This document shows positions 11,501-26,500 of a stretch of 64,000 bases of DNA, one piece after another. Source of the stretch: Phoronis australis. Its lineage: Eukaryota > Phoronida > Phoronidae. The position numbers were made by a program, and so were the translations under genes. The stretch spans positions 311,653 to 375,652 of the forward strand of contig NMRA01000210.1 in the NCBI GenBank assembly GCA_002633005.1, in the 5' to 3' direction. The stretch's first letter is position 1, and each line of letters begins with the position of its first letter. Below the pieces are notes generated by a model that did not search any database, was not told the origin of the DNA, and saw only the letters and a list, made by a program, of their open reading frames with translations.

Positions 11501-14500
11501 ATAGCAGCTTCCTGATTGACAGGACCCTACCAACTAGCCCATAACTACCTTTTCTATTATAGATGCTTGAATGCAATGAGCAATTCAGAATTCAAATTCT
11601 GTTAAGAAAATGCTATGCCCAAGATTCCCTCAAGATTGAAAAAATGTGACCTTCATATAAAATACGAGGACCAGCATCTGCAAAAATGAAGAAATGCATA
11701 TTTTTGCAAAATATGACTACTTTTGTTAGTGGTTGCAAGCGCTCTCAACCAAGTACATATATTTAAGATCTAAGTGCAATTAACAGGGATCAAAGGCTGT
11801 TGTTTTGGTTACTGAACAGAGTACACTGGGAGGAGGTTCGTCACATGTCCACAGGTCACGTGTGGACTTTGCACTTGAAACCTATTACATGAAATCATGC
11901 AATTGTTACAAAATTACACTGAAATTTGAACACTGGATTATTTATCATATACACCTGCACGGACACCTTTGTAAGTTATGTTTTCAGTGTGGCGATTCAT
12001 CTATTACCCTCCAGTGCATTCCATAATTGTTGTCCTTTGTGAGCTGTGTTTTTATATGGTGAATGGTCTGTTGCCCTTAAACATGTGAAGTCCATAATTG
12101 TTGAGTGATGTATTTACTCTGCTATGTTACAGGTATTGTACCTGTTGCAGTCTGACGATGGCCAGCCATCGCCAAGGTTCCTACGTGTTGCCAGTAGCTG
12201 TATTCTGACCATGCTGCACTTAAACACTGCTGCAGCAGACCGATTCATCTTTGGCCCAATGCTTTCACCTCTCGTCAGATGTTCTCAGGTCACAGGTAGT
12301 CTATCATGATCACAGTTTTATGTCAGCTTTGTTGCAATGTTGCCATTGGATTGGTAAAGTGATGTCATGCTGGGGAAATTGATAAAAATGATTCTAAGTG
12401 AAATCTCACTAACTGCGTACTGTAGAGAAAAGTCACTGACCCGAATTTGCCTTAATTAATTTTAATGAGGTCTAGTAAGGTTGTTGTGAATGCAAACTAA
12501 CACAGTGATTCATAATATTGTCTGATGGTAAGCGTACTACTGTAACAGAGCTTGAACATGGAAGAGCATTGATTTGGTTCTACATAGCTTTTACAAAAAA
12601 TGAGAAATTCACTTGTCTGTGATGAGATTTTAATCACACATGAACTTATAAATAACTCTTTCATGCTGGGGGAATCTAATCACGTGTCAAATTCAGCTCA
12701 AGGGGCGCACAAACTTCTACTTGAAATTAAACTTAAAGAAACAGCCACTTAATTTGCAGTTTGTGCAAGTGGCCATTTGTTGACAATTTCACTCAGTATT
12801 ACTCACGTCCCATGTGTGACATGATAAGGAGCATAAGGTCTGAGAGCAACATGGCTTGCTTCAGTCCGTAGCTATGTGAAAGCCAGTTTAAAACTAATGA
12901 TGGGTGATATTTAGATGGCGATGTGTTCATGATAACTTCATTAAATCTTTATTCAGCAATTGCGAAATAAGTCTAAATTTCTGTCTTAAGTCACTTTTCA
13001 TGAAACAGATCCCAGCACAAACTATATCAGTAGCACTTGTTGTTGGGCTTTGTTTAGCTACCTGCATAATGCCATATCTTACCATTATTGATGTGGTCGC
13101 GAAAATCGTTAGAGCCACATGGATGAACGCGAACATGAGTTGAGTTGAAAAACTTTATTTCGTTCGTAAACTTGTAGTGGCTCGGTTCAACTGTAACGTA
13201 CAAAAAACATTCTATGAGACAGTTGAACAATGAGTTGGTTGTTTACAAAGTTACAATACTAATATTTAACATTGCATATATACTTATTCAAACAACGTCA
13301 AAGAGGCAATGGAAATTAAAAGTACGACAGAATATGCGTTACAATTACTTTGAAGTTTGGCCTATGTAACAAAACTAGGTACAATAGACTTACACCAATT
13401 TGCGGCATAAATCACGACGAAACTGGAATATACTAAACTCATCGGTAAGGACATTGAAATACGAATGAGCCAAATTGGCGCGTTCCAGCTATAAACCATG
13501 GTCTGCCAAACAGTCTTACGTATGCAAAACTCTATTGAAGAATTAGTCACGTGGAAAATAGATGCAGNCTTGAATGCAATGGGCAATTCAGAATTCAAAT
13601 TCTGTTAAGAAAATTCTATGCCCAAGACTCCCTCAAGATTGGAAAAATGTGACCATCATGTAAAATATGAGGACCAGCATCTGCGAAAAATGAAGAAATG
13701 CATATTTTTTTCAAAATATGACTACTTTTGTTAGTGGTTGCAAGCTCTCTCAACCAAGTACATATATTTAAGATCTAAGTGCAATTAACAGGGATCAAGG
13801 GCTGTTGTTTTGGTTACTAAATAAAGTACACTGGGAGGAGGTTCGTCACCTGTCCACAGGTCACGTGTGGACTTTGCACTTGAAACCCATCATATGAAAT
13901 CATGCAATTGTCACAAAATTACACTGAAATTTGAACACTGGATTATATATCATATACACCTGCATGGACACCTTTGTAAGTTATGTTTTCAGTGTGGCGA
14001 TTCATCTATTACCGTCCAGTGCATTCCATAGTTGTTGTCCTTTGTGAGCTGTGTTTTTATATGGTGAATGGTCTGTTACCCTTAAACATGTGAAGTCCAT
14101 AATTGTTGAGTGATGTATTTACTCTGCTATGTTACAGGTATTGTGCCTGTTGCAGTCTGACGATGGCCAGCCATCGCCAAGGTTCCTGCGTGTTGCCAGT
14201 AGCTGTATTCTGACCATGCTGCACTTAAACACTGCTGCAGCAGACCGATTCATCTTTGGCCCAATGCTTTCACCTCTCGTCAGGTGTTCTCAGGTCACAG
14301 GTAATCTGTCATGATCACAGTTTTATGTCAGCTTTGTTGCAATGTTGTCATTGAATTGGTAAAGTGATGTCACGTTGGGGAAATTGATAAAAATGATTCT
14401 ACGTGAAGTCTCATTAACTGCGTACTGTAGAGAAAAATCACTGACCCGAAATTGCCTTAATTAATTTTAATGAGGTCTAGGAAGGTTGTTGTGAATGCAC

Positions 14501-17500
14501 ACTAACACAGCAATCCATAATATTGTCTGATGGTAAGCGTAGTACAGAGCTTGAACATGGAAGAGCATTGATTTGGTTCTACATAGCTTTTACAAAAAAT
14601 GAGAAATTCCCTTGTCTTTGATGAGATTTTAATCACACATGAACTTATAAATAACTCTTTCATGCTGGGGGAATCTAATCACGTGTCAAATTCAGCTCAA
14701 GGGGCGCACAAACTTCTACTTGAAATTAAACTTAAAGAAACAGCCACTTAATTTGCAGTTTGTGCAAGTGGCCATTTGTTGACAATTTCACTCAGTATTA
14801 CTCACGTCCCATGTGTGACATGATAAGGAACATAAGGTCTGAGAGCAACATGGCTTGCTTCAGTCCGTAGCTATGTGAAAGCCAGTTTAAAACTAATGAT
14901 AGGTTCGTTTCATGAAAGTGACTTAAGATGAAAATTTGGTTTATGCTCCACTCAACTATTTCGGAAAAATAATTAAATTTCATTTGTGCAGAAATGCAAA
15001 GTCTGAGAATACACACACCACAGCCAGGTACTGGGATAACTTCTACAAATTATATTTAGATGGCGATGTGTTCATGATATCTTCATTAAATCTTTATTCA
15101 GCAATTGCGAAATAAGTCTAAATTTCTGTCTTAAGTCACTTTTCATGAAACAGATCCCAGCACAAACTATATCAGTAGCACTTGTTGTTGGGCTTTGTTT
15201 AGCTACCTGCATAATGCCATATCTTACCATTATTGATGTGGTCGCGAAAATCGTTAGAGCCACATGGATGAACGCGAACATGAGTTGAGTTGAAAAACTT
15301 TATTTCGTTCGTAAACTTGTAGTGGCTCGGTTCAACTGTAACGTACAAAAAACATTCTATGAGACAGTTGAACAATGAGTTGGTTGTTTACAAAGTTACA
15401 ATACTAATATTTAACATTGCATATATACTTATTCAAACAACGTCAAAGAGGCAATGGAAATTAAAAGTACGACAGAATATGCGTTACAATTACTTTGAAG
15501 TTTGGCCTATGTAACAAAACTAGGTACAATAGACTTACACCAATTTGCGGCATAAATCACGACGAAACTGGAATATACTAAACTCATCGGTAAGGACATT
15601 GAAATACGAATGAGCCAAATTGGCGCGTTCCAGCTATAAACCATGGTCTGCCAAACAGTCTTACGTATGCAAAACTCTATTGAAGAATTAGTCACGTGGA
15701 AAATAGATGCAGTAGAAGCTGCATAGCAAACACATAAACCACCAACAGATGGCGAATAAAGTCAAACTCTAACACAGAGTGCGTCGGCTCTCACAATTGT
15801 TGATGAACTTCTATAGCATCTGTCACTGTTGTTTGTGTTTCTCTTAGGCCCATCTGATGAAGAGGTGGTGATAATTGACGAGAAAGAACTCGGCACTTGT
15901 ATAGAGACTATACACAAGGTGTGGTTATATATTTTTATGTGATAGAATTTAACTGAAAGCCTTCTGCATCTAGTTTATTATCAAGGGTTACAATTCTTCG
16001 TCTGTTTTTAAGTACGAGATATAGGTAATTTGGCACAGCCTTGTATTACACACATTTTGTTTCAATTCAGTGCCACTGTAACTTCCCTTCTTGAAGCCTT
16101 TTGCAGGCTTCTTGTTGAATCTGTTGGTGCATTCTACCAGAAAATAGGCTGAAGTTTCATCAATTTCCAGGAAAAATCATTATTTTCACTTGACCATTAA
16201 CGCCAGCACATCATTATTGTGTGCATGGCACCTTTCTGTGACGATCAAAGATTTGAAATGCGGTTAAATTTGTTGACAATTAGCATTTTTTTTTCAAGGT
16301 AATTGAAGAACTTGTCCCTTGGTTATTAAAGGTGTTGGGTTATCATAACTGATGTCAGTTACGAGGTTGTTTGCTTCAAACCCTTAACAACTTGTGAATT
16401 GGCCATCAGTTATGTTGTTATCTTTAACATATGCCAGACTGTATGTGAGTATCACAGTAATTAACTGGTGTCATGTTATAACCATTGTTATTGTATGATT
16501 TGGAAAGAGTTATAAACCAATGTAGTGGAGTCAATAAGTCGCAATATTGACCACTACTATGGCAACACCATTTCAATTTTTTAAGAATTTTTTCTTGAAG
16601 TTGCAATTACTTCATCGAGATTCGATCTTGGTCTCTTGTCGATTGGTTTGCATTAAAACGACTATTCCATGAATCTAAAACATGATTATAGCTTTCCCAA
16701 AATTTTGTTTATTGTTCCTTTGTCCATTCCGACCTTCTTCTGGAAGTTTTTTTTTCAAAATCTCTCCTCAGTGTTTTGAGTAAAATCTGGCAGCTAAGTG
16801 ACCAACATGTGATTTGACATTTGATCTAATGCCCAAACGTAGCCTCCTTCCATGAATTGCCTTATCCCAAGCTCTGCCCCCTTGCGTAATGTCGACTAAC
16901 AAACAATAAATTTTACTCAGCAATATGTATTTTGTTGGGTAAAATGGCTGCTTGGAAACAAAGGTGTGTCAATAATACTGCATTCTGGTCAGTTAAGCCG
17001 TCACTCAAAATCCTGGCGATAGGTCAATTACTGAGCGGATCTAATCATATAATAAAATAAAATAATTATTGGTTTTCACATTTGGTCAGTATGTTGGTTT
17101 TCAGACCTCAAACATATGATAATAAACTCGGCTCTGCCTTAGCCGTAATCACATTTTTTGGAATCTGAAAACCAACACATTTACCTCGATGAAAGTCAAT
17201 GATTTTATTTTATAAGATGTTATTTATGTCCCACCTCATTATTTCCAGATGTTCGTGTTTAGTGGTGAACCGAGTAGCGTTCTCGTTACGAGATTGGATC
17301 CTGTATTATCCACGTTATTCAACGTTTATATGTTTTGTAAAACAGGAGTATCGCATTTGAGGTAGGTTAGGTTTTTGTCTCTTAACTGTTTGAAACCTTG
17401 TAATGGAAATTTAAGTACGATTATTCTTTGGATATCTAGATGAATTATGTTTCCACCATTCAGATGTTGTGTGCAAAAGGTTTGGATTCTTTGTTTATTT

Positions 17501-20500
17501 TGCTACAATATTTGACAGTGCTGTATACCGACATTCAGGCAAATAGCAGGGAAACTAATCCAGTTATTTCTAATTGTGGATTTATCTGCTCTCAAGGTCT
17601 TGAGTTATTTTAAGAGAGGTGGACAGAAAACTATGACATTTAGTGTGAATCACCAGTGACACACCACTGACTATTGCCTTGTCAAATGCCCTCCTAATGA
17701 TGTCCTGTAGGACACATACTGCAATCCTGAATTATTAAGGGAAAAGTACATATTTTGTATCGACTTTTGTTGATTGTCTCTCACCACACTCTTTTTATCA
17801 CTGTTTAGACAATTGTCAGTGGACATCCTACAGCGATACTTTCAACTCACAGACTTACCCCAGTCAGTACACAGCCTTCAGGCATTATCCAGGCCTCCTC
17901 GTCAGCACATTGCGTTCAAATCGGCCAGTGGCGGTGGTGTTCAGGTGGTGACCAGTAATGCACAGAGGTAAGCATCTGGTCCGTGTGTGCTCTGAGCAAG
18001 TGGTGACCAGTAATGCACAGAGGTGAACATCTGGTCCATGTGTGCTCTGAGCAAGTGATATTTTGCAGTACACACCAAGAATAACCTGTCGTGATTTGTC
18101 TTATTGATGGCAATCATTCTGTGTTCATTTTCCCTTTCTTTCCTGGTGGTGAAACTACTATGACGGTGTGTTGAGANTTTACGAGAGGTGGACAGAAAAC
18201 TATGACGTAGATATGATGGTGTAGAAAACTATGACATTTAGTGTGAAGCACCAGTGACACACCACTGACTATTGCCGGGTCAAATGCCCTCCTAATGATG
18301 TCCTGTAGGACACATAATGTAATTCTGAATTATTAAAGAAAAGTACATATTTTGTATCGACTTTTGTTGATTGTCTCTCACCACACTCTTTTTATCACTG
18401 TTTAGACAATTGTCAGTGGACATCCTACAGCGATACTTTCAACTCACAGACTTACTCCAGTCAGTACACAGCCTTCAGGCATTATCCAGGCCTCCTCGTC
18501 AGCACATTGCGTTCAAATCGGCCAGTAGCGGTGGTGTTCAGGTGGTGACCAGTAATGCACAGAGGTAAGCATCTGGTCCGTGTGTGCTCTGAGCAAGTGG
18601 TGACCAGTAATGCACAGAGGTGAACATCTGGTCCATGTGTGCTCTGAGCAAGTGATATTTTGCAGTACACACCAAGAATAACCTGTCGTGATTTGTCTTA
18701 TTGGTGGCAATCATTCTGTGTTCATTTTCCCTTTCTTTCCTGGTGGTGAAACTACTATGACGGTGTGTTGAGATTGCACTCTGCTGTCATGAAGAGAAAT
18801 CTCTGATCATGTTGCCTGATTGTGTTTACCATGAATTATAAGCAGACTTCATAGTTACATGAATGGAATTTTCAGAAAGTCACGTGACCGCATCTTCAAT
18901 GTATTCAGACTATTTTAACGGTTGGATGAGTTACCATTTGCAAGTAAGGACCTGTTCGCCGAAAAAGTTAAATGAAGCATTCCAAGGCAGACGGTGCATG
19001 TTCATTGAATGTGTGATACAAGGCTTATACATGAATGTGTGATATGAGCTCATGAATGTTAACATGAATGTCAAGCCCACCTGGGTATAAGCCCACATGA
19101 GTATAAGACCAACGCTTTGTCCTCCAGATACAAACCCATGGGAGTGCTCTTGGTGTGTATTTGAACAGCTGTCTGAGAGAGACTCTTCTTCATTTTTGTT
19201 AACAAGTCAGTAACCTGCTTTGACGAATTATAACACCAGCCAAATTAGACAAATGTCTTGCAACAGTTGGTATTCTTTTAACAAAACGTTCAAATTTTCA
19301 AGATTAACAAAGTTTATAAAGATTTGTTAGAGCTCTATTGGTGAGTGGAAATGGCAAACTTCAAAAGTAAGATCGAGTAAGATTGGATTGTTTAATTGAG
19401 TAAAAAATAACATGTGTGAGTTCCTTTCCAACCACAGCGTAACCAAACGAGAAGCGTTATCTTGCCTTATTTCACTACTCGTATGCTGTGAGGATTACAA
19501 AACTAAGGCAATACATGTGGCAGTCGCCTTTGTGAACTGTGATGCCTCAAGATACTAGCCATATTACCTAAACTGCACTGGTTTAAAATTAAAGTAAATT
19601 TCAGAATTTCTTTAATATAGCCTCAACACACCTGTGCTTCTGTTTCAGTGAGTTGTCTTGGCCGGTGATAGATGAACGTTGCAGGTGTGTTGTTGAGCTG
19701 CTCGTTCAGGTGAGGCGGGACCAGTTGGCACAGGAGCTGTTCTTGTCTGTACTTCAGGTAACTAAGCTGTTACAGGTTTGGTTGAGCTGAGTCACCAGGG
19801 TTTATTAAGGCCCCATTGTGCACCACCTTAATCTTGGTTTATTTTTCTTAATTCTAGTTAGTGAAGTTTTCAGCGATAAAGTCATGGACCCCCTGGAGTT
19901 CATTGAGTGCTTCAGTTGGCAGATTCATTGCCGCTAACTTGGTTTATTCCAGTTTGAAATTTCCAGTAACGATCTGACCTAATGAGCACTTGGTGGTACA
20001 TAAAGAGCAACAACAATCACACAATGTTTCGAATTTAGTTGTCAATGAAGGAATACTGATTACATTTTTGCTTTATTTTAAGATAAAGCGTCAAAAGTTT
20101 TCCCTGTTAAAGTTAAATAATTTCTGTTTTGAGAGAGTTAACAACCTGTAAATGACTGCTTAACCCATCAGCAACAAAACAAACTTTATTTGTTTATCAC
20201 CATGCTCTCCATTTTAGACAATCATGTTCTTGACTCAGATAAGTAAGTCAAAATCTTGACTCAGATAAGTAAGTCGGAATCTTGACTCGTATAAGTAAGT
20301 CAAAATCTTTACTCATACCAAGATACAGTGTGAAACTAGAATTTAAAAGAATACAAAATCCAAAGTAGTTTGGTATAAATGACCATCACAATGTAAAGTG
20401 TTTGACTCATTCAAATTTTGCAAAGAAAGTTCTCAGTAGGGACAAATAATTAATTTTGAAATAAAATTCTACATATTTTATCTTTCTTAAGATGGCATTT

Positions 20501-23500
20501 GCGTTTCCATGGTATTTTCTCTAAAGCTGTAACTTGTCCCAGGATTACATGGTGTTTTTAAAATGATCAAATCAATGATCACGTTTTGATGTTCTTGCTC
20601 AAGGGTGCAGTTGGTGTTTTGGTCTTAGTTTAGTTTGTCAGCAGTCCTCTTGTACACAAATTTTGTTAAAGCTGTGTTTTGCCTTGTTTGTATAGTCAAT
20701 AAGCGAAAATCGATTTAGGACATTGCAGGCAGTATTTTATTAATAATCAAATAAGTAAACATGGTTGGCATAACTGTTGTTTGCTGGTGGCTGTTTTAGG
20801 AAGAAAACATAATGATTGACTAGATGAACAGAGAATGATCACCGGGTCTTCTGAATGAACCATGACAGTCAAACCAACTTTGTTGCCTTTCCTAATCAAT
20901 TCTCGTTGTATTCATCTCCAGGACCTTACCAAAGTAATAACTACAGACAACAGTGAACCATCAATAAACCTCTCAGACTCTAGTGCACTGCTGGATGTAG
21001 AACGACGTCAGACGGAACAGCTTAGCGCCCTCCAGTGGAGACTGAGTGTACTAAGCCTGCTGTCCTGCCTTATTGACATGTTGGGCCCTGACTGCTTCAC
21101 TGACAATGCTCACATTCTCGCCTTCATAAAGGTACGTGCTCACTTTACTCATCTCCCCTGTGGCTGTCATGTACAATTAACGTGTACACTCTTGTTTGGA
21201 ATCATGATAATGATCGGGATGATGATGATGATGATTGTGGTGGTCGTGATGGTTAGGATAAAGGTGTAAATGTTGCCAGGTGATAGGTACGGTGAAGTTC
21301 TCCATAAACAAGCTTGGCTGAATTTATTATGTGTGTTATACTAGGAAATGTTTTTTGAAATTACAACTATGATACTTATCTAAGGAAAATTAAGCATGGT
21401 TGAACCCTAAAACTTCCCCCAGTTCCACAGGAAGTGATCTTCAGCCCAATAACCTTTTCAATCACAAACCCTTCCCTCATACAGCAAAATTTCCCGTTGT
21501 GATATTTTGGTGTGTGACATTCCGTGGTCCATTTTGAGCACCAACTATGACATTAATATGCCCAAGCCATGCCCAAGCCATGCCCAAGCCATGCCTAAGC
21601 ATATATTTGACACTGCCAAATGATTTGACTTGTCAGGATATTGCCATCTTCCAATCGTGCATCTCGGACTTCTTTGCGGAAAAGATTGTTAATTGGTATT
21701 TCAGTAGCTATGTGATTGGGAGAGGTTTTCCAGTTAGCCATAATTTTTTAATGTGCCCTAACCATTCATGAAAACCTTGATACTTTGTTGCAGGTGACAC
21801 TAGAGAGAGGTGTAGTGATGTCAGCTGCACCTGGCGATGACATTTTGTTTGAGAACGAGACCCTCAGCATGGCCTTGGGCCTTCTGACCGTGTTAATCAG
21901 TGGTGTCATCGAGGTATGACTTGAATTTCGTGGTAACTTCATCACAAGTTGTTATGATTTTTAGCACAGTCCGTTGCACTCATTCCCAGCTTTGCACATC
22001 TGAACCAAGATGAGCTAATCAGTGTTCTGTTTGCTCATGTGTTTCTTTGAAAGGTAGGGTCTTACATGGCTTTTAAGGCATTTTACATTACTAAGAAGCA
22101 AATGAACTAGACCTTCCTAGTGTCTCAAGTTGGGACTCTTTTCTTTTTCAAATATAAAATTTCAAGTCCAAAATGTGCACTATCTCACTTTCAGTTGTCT
22201 GCAGAGGACAGGCAGAATACGAAACTTCTACTACCGCTTTTGGAATCCTTGGTGGAAAAACATAGTGACGAGTCTGTCCAACAGGTGGCAGCAGATTTGC
22301 ATGCTGCTATAGCCACTCACGGTGTTGTGTGGTCAGAAAAATTGGCTAAGTCTACTCCGTCAGGTAGGCAAGGTGGTCCAGACAATTTGACGAAAAGGGG
22401 GATACAAGCTGCTGCAGAGAGGGCATATGGGAGTGAAGGTATAGGGGGCGCTGGTGTCTGTTCAAGGTGTGATAATGAGAGTGCTGGCCAGAATTCAAAG
22501 GAAGAAGTGTCCAAGGTGACTCAGCAAAGCAAATCGGAGAGAGGTCATTCCATCAGCGGGGCTCAGTCTCCATATGCACAATGTATGTGTGAAATCAAAA
22601 ATGTGCTTATACCCGTGCAAGGACATGGCTTAATTGCTCTACGCAAATTAATTGAATCTAAAGACGAGGAGACAATGAAGCATGTTGACGATGTCATGTC
22701 GGTTCTCATCGAGTCAGTGCGACATACAGACTCCTACGTGTACCTGGCTGGGGTACAGGCCTTGGCCTCCCTTGCTGGTGCAGTACCTGAAAAGGTCATC
22801 TCTGTTATTGCTGGACAATTCCAGTCTGGAGGTGCAGGTATGGAGGAGATGGCCAAAGGTGAAGTGAGATTGAAGATGGGAGAAGTACTTGTCAAGGCTA
22901 CCAGGGCATTAGGTAGGTGGTGGTGGTGGTGCTGGTGCTGGTGCTGGTGGTGGTAGTGGTAACAATGCTATGTGCAGGAGGTGTAGTGGTAGTGATTGGT
23001 GGCCGGTGGTGGTGGATTCGGTGTGGGAGTGATGGTGGGTGCGTCAGTTGGGAATAATTTTGTAAAAAAATCGTACATACGGGTCAGTTGACCCAAATAC
23101 ACTCTAATCTCTGAGTTTAGAAGAACCAGAGATTCCTCATGCACTGGGTTAAGTTGGGACAAGCGCTTCAGTCACATGTTGTTAAATATTGATCTTCAAC
23201 AACAACACTGCATAGGATTCCTCTTGTAACCAGGTTCTGTATTTCCAGCAAGATTACATAATGTCACCTAAGGCCACACCTACATAAATATGCATGTTCA
23301 TACAAAAAAGTTAGATAAAATCAGAGAATTTTCTACTCTTGGCATCTAGATCTCTATTTGCTTCTAATTCTGCTAAATTCTTTTGATAAGCCTCAGTCTG
23401 GTCTCATTTTCCATCGTCAGTGCCCAAGACGTACTGTACGTGATTTCTCAGCAGTGATGCTGCCCTCAACGCCCTATTGAACTGTCGGTTCATGTATACT

Positions 23501-26500
23501 GAAAATGTCTAGTTTCATCCGTGCACTACAATTGGCATATAAAGAGAACATGGTTCACTGTTGGGGTAATTTCATAATTACCCTAGAATAATTTTTTTAG
23601 TAAATGTTCAAGGTAACTGTTTTGAATATTAATTTTGAGTGTCAGAATGTTTTTTAAATAAAAGCTTAAAAATGGCTCTTACGTTCCACCAAGTATGATT
23701 TGACCACTTGCTGATAAAAATCTGATCTCAATGTGTTCTAAATTTAGACCAAAGGGCGTTTCTGGGCTCGGGAGAGTTGATAGTTTGTTACTGAGTGAGG
23801 TTGAGTTCGGCATGTGAAATGAGCCACAGTGGCAAGCCATCTTGAAAAGCCTGGTTTCAAGTAATAACCTACTACCAGTTCTGCCCACGCCCAGATATTG
23901 CATCCAGTTTGACCATGCAACAGTTTGTGACCATGCAACAGTTTGTGACCATGCAACAGTTTGTGACCAATTCCATGAAGATAAGTGGTCTAAAGTTTTT
24001 GTGATTGAAAGCAGAATTTATTTCCGCTTTGACTTGTTTACCACTTGTTGTAAACAAAAGGCTATGGATTGTGCTCAACTTTGTGAGTGTCATGTCGACT
24101 TGTGTCCAATAGCCTTTTACCAAGATCCATCACTGCCAGTTTGTGTTCTCATTATGTCAGGGAATTCCGTTAAAGTTACGTGAGATCCTAGAAAATGTCC
24201 ATGTTTGGCTAACTTTGGATCATCATACTTTGGATATGACTGATCATGTTCAAATAAAAGTTTTGTATTTTATGGTTTATCCTGTTTTCAAAAACAGCTT
24301 TTAAGAATTGCTTTTAAAAGGTTACAATTTTGCATGAGGGGCTATCAAAAACAGGACTTTTGATATTTTTATGGAAAAATTGAAACAAAATAATTTAGAA
24401 AAACTGGAGTAGCATTTTTGAGATTTTATCTTGAAAATGTATACCAAATAAAATTTGGTTATATAATGGATACCACTTTTTTGTATGAATTTTCTTTTTT
24501 CCTAATTTTCAATGAAAAGACAGGCTCATGTTACCCAGTTAAAGTAAAACTTCTGCTTGCTTTCTACTTTGAGAAAGTGTATTTCCTTTTAGATATTTGG
24601 ATGAATCCACAGACCTGTTAAAGTCTGTTACTGACCTTCACTATTCGTTACAGGTGACATAACTCCACATTACAGAGATCTGATACTGTCAACATGTCTG
24701 CGGGGTGCCCGCGACAGCGATCCCTTTGTCAGAGCCAGTGCTGTGTCCAATATGGCCGAAGTGTGTAAACTGCTCAGGTTCTCTCTATCCCACAATATAC
24801 ACGAGGTAGGTGTGTCTAGAGAAGTGTTATCACGGATACGAGTGCTCTCTGGTTCCAAACTGTAGAAAGTACCTGTCAGTCATCTGTTTACATTGTACAG
24901 TCACTGATTGTCCTTAATCATTATGTATGCAGGTTTTTGGGATTGGTAGGTCTTGTTTCTTAAGGCTGCTATGTACCTGCATTCTGACAAAACACGAATT
25001 GGTCTCAGATTGGATGGGATTTGCTGGCTGGGGAAAAACTGACAGTTCATTATAGCTTGAGATGAGGCTCAGTTGGGTTGAGCCGGTACGTCTGCTGAGC
25101 ATGGCCTCAAGCAATAATGAATTGCAAGTTCTTCCCACACTTCACTTATAATCTTGAGTAAGGACTGCATCCTGATCATTTTACATTCGGTACATGGTCT
25201 GAATCACAATTTTTGACAGAAAGTTGGTTTATAGCACGTTTAAAACTCTTTCATTGCCCGGTGTGCCTTTCGGCAAATTTCACATTCGCTGCCAAATGCA
25301 CCGATCAGCGAGTTTGGGTACTTGGCTCTTCTTGACATAGTTAATCCTAAATTTCATGGGATATAACTACACCTTAATGACATCAGTCAACAGTTTAGCC
25401 AAATCCTGAATCAAAGGCATTTTTATGCGTCCACATATTTATAATGTGGACGCATTATGCTGTCACCTCCGTCCGTCCATCCAGCGTCCGCAGGTCTATC
25501 TCCAAAACCCTTTGACGTACATTCATGAAATTTTGCTCATTTGTTCTCTGTATCTTCAAAGGTCCTCAACCTATTTTCACAAAGTTTGGCATGTACGCAT
25601 ATATTAATGAGATGACGCTATGATCCCGTTTTCGGATGGATTTGACATAGTTTGCGCCACTAGTGGCAATTTTGCTGTTTTGAGCCTGTTTTTTGGTGTC
25701 CACCCCTCTATCAACTAAACTGCTCTCAGGATGATTGTGAAAATTGGCATGTATGTTCTTACTATGAAGAGGACGTCTGACGATAATTTTCCAGCGATTT
25801 TGACTACTGTGGCGCCTTCTAGTGGCAGTTTTGTTTTTTTTGCGCCCATGGTTTAATCTCCTAAACCGTTTGCAGGACCTGTACTAAATTTAGCATGTGT
25901 TTTTATATGATGTTGACCACAGACAACGTCATCTTTCGGATGGATCTAACTACCAGTGTGCCCCCTATTGGCAATTTTAGTTTTTACGTTTACCTCTGTA
26001 TCTTCAAAGGTCCTCAACCTATTTTCATAAAATTTGGCATATGGGCATCTATTAGTAAGATGACACTATCCTCTCATTTTTGGATGGATTCGACATAGCT
26101 TGCGCCACCTAGTGGCCATTTTTAATGTTTTTGAGTCGTCTTTTTGGTGTCCACCCCTCTATCAACCAAACTACTCTAAGGATGATTGTGAAAATTGACA
26201 TGTATGTTCTTACTACAAAGAAGATAGGTGACAATGATTTTCTGATGACTTTGACTGCTGTGGCGCTTCCTAGTGGCAGTTTTGTTTTTTTGCGCCCTTG
26301 GCTGTATCTCCTAACCCGTTTGCAGGATCTTTATTAAATTTAGCAAGTGTATTTATATGATGTTGACAATGGATGACGACAACTTTCGGACGGATCTGAC
26401 TACTGGTGAGCCCCCTAGTAGCAGTTTTATTTTTTTAGGTTTACCTCTGTATCTTCAAAGGTCCTCAATGGATTTTCAGAAAATTTAGAATATAGGCATC

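Larger units (their letters stand above)
13569..15712 (+). repeat. Haplotype copy 2 of the exon 5 segment
   Basis: Second allele-like copy of 11576-13567, with the same exon, the same flanking intron and one extra insertion. It continues uniquely after aaatagatgcag into the intron before exon 6, so this copy carries the natural right-hand junction. Confidence 0.9.
17614..18176 (+). repeat. Haplotype copy 1 of the exon 8 segment
   Basis: Matches 18178-18772 at allele-like identity. The copies meet at the single n at 18177. Both start near agaggtggacagaaaac and end at ggtgtgttgaga. Confidence 0.88.

Noticed and set aside
11576-15712. Real tandem duplication of TANGO6 exon 5
   Set aside because: The exon length is not a multiple of three, the copies meet at a single n, and divergence is allele-like. 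An assembly artefact is simpler.
22913-22956. Trp/Cys-rich extension of the exon 12 reading frame
   Set aside because: It is read-through past a good donor (TTAG|GTAGGT) into a GGT/GCT microsatellite. Using the donor keeps frame with exon 13.
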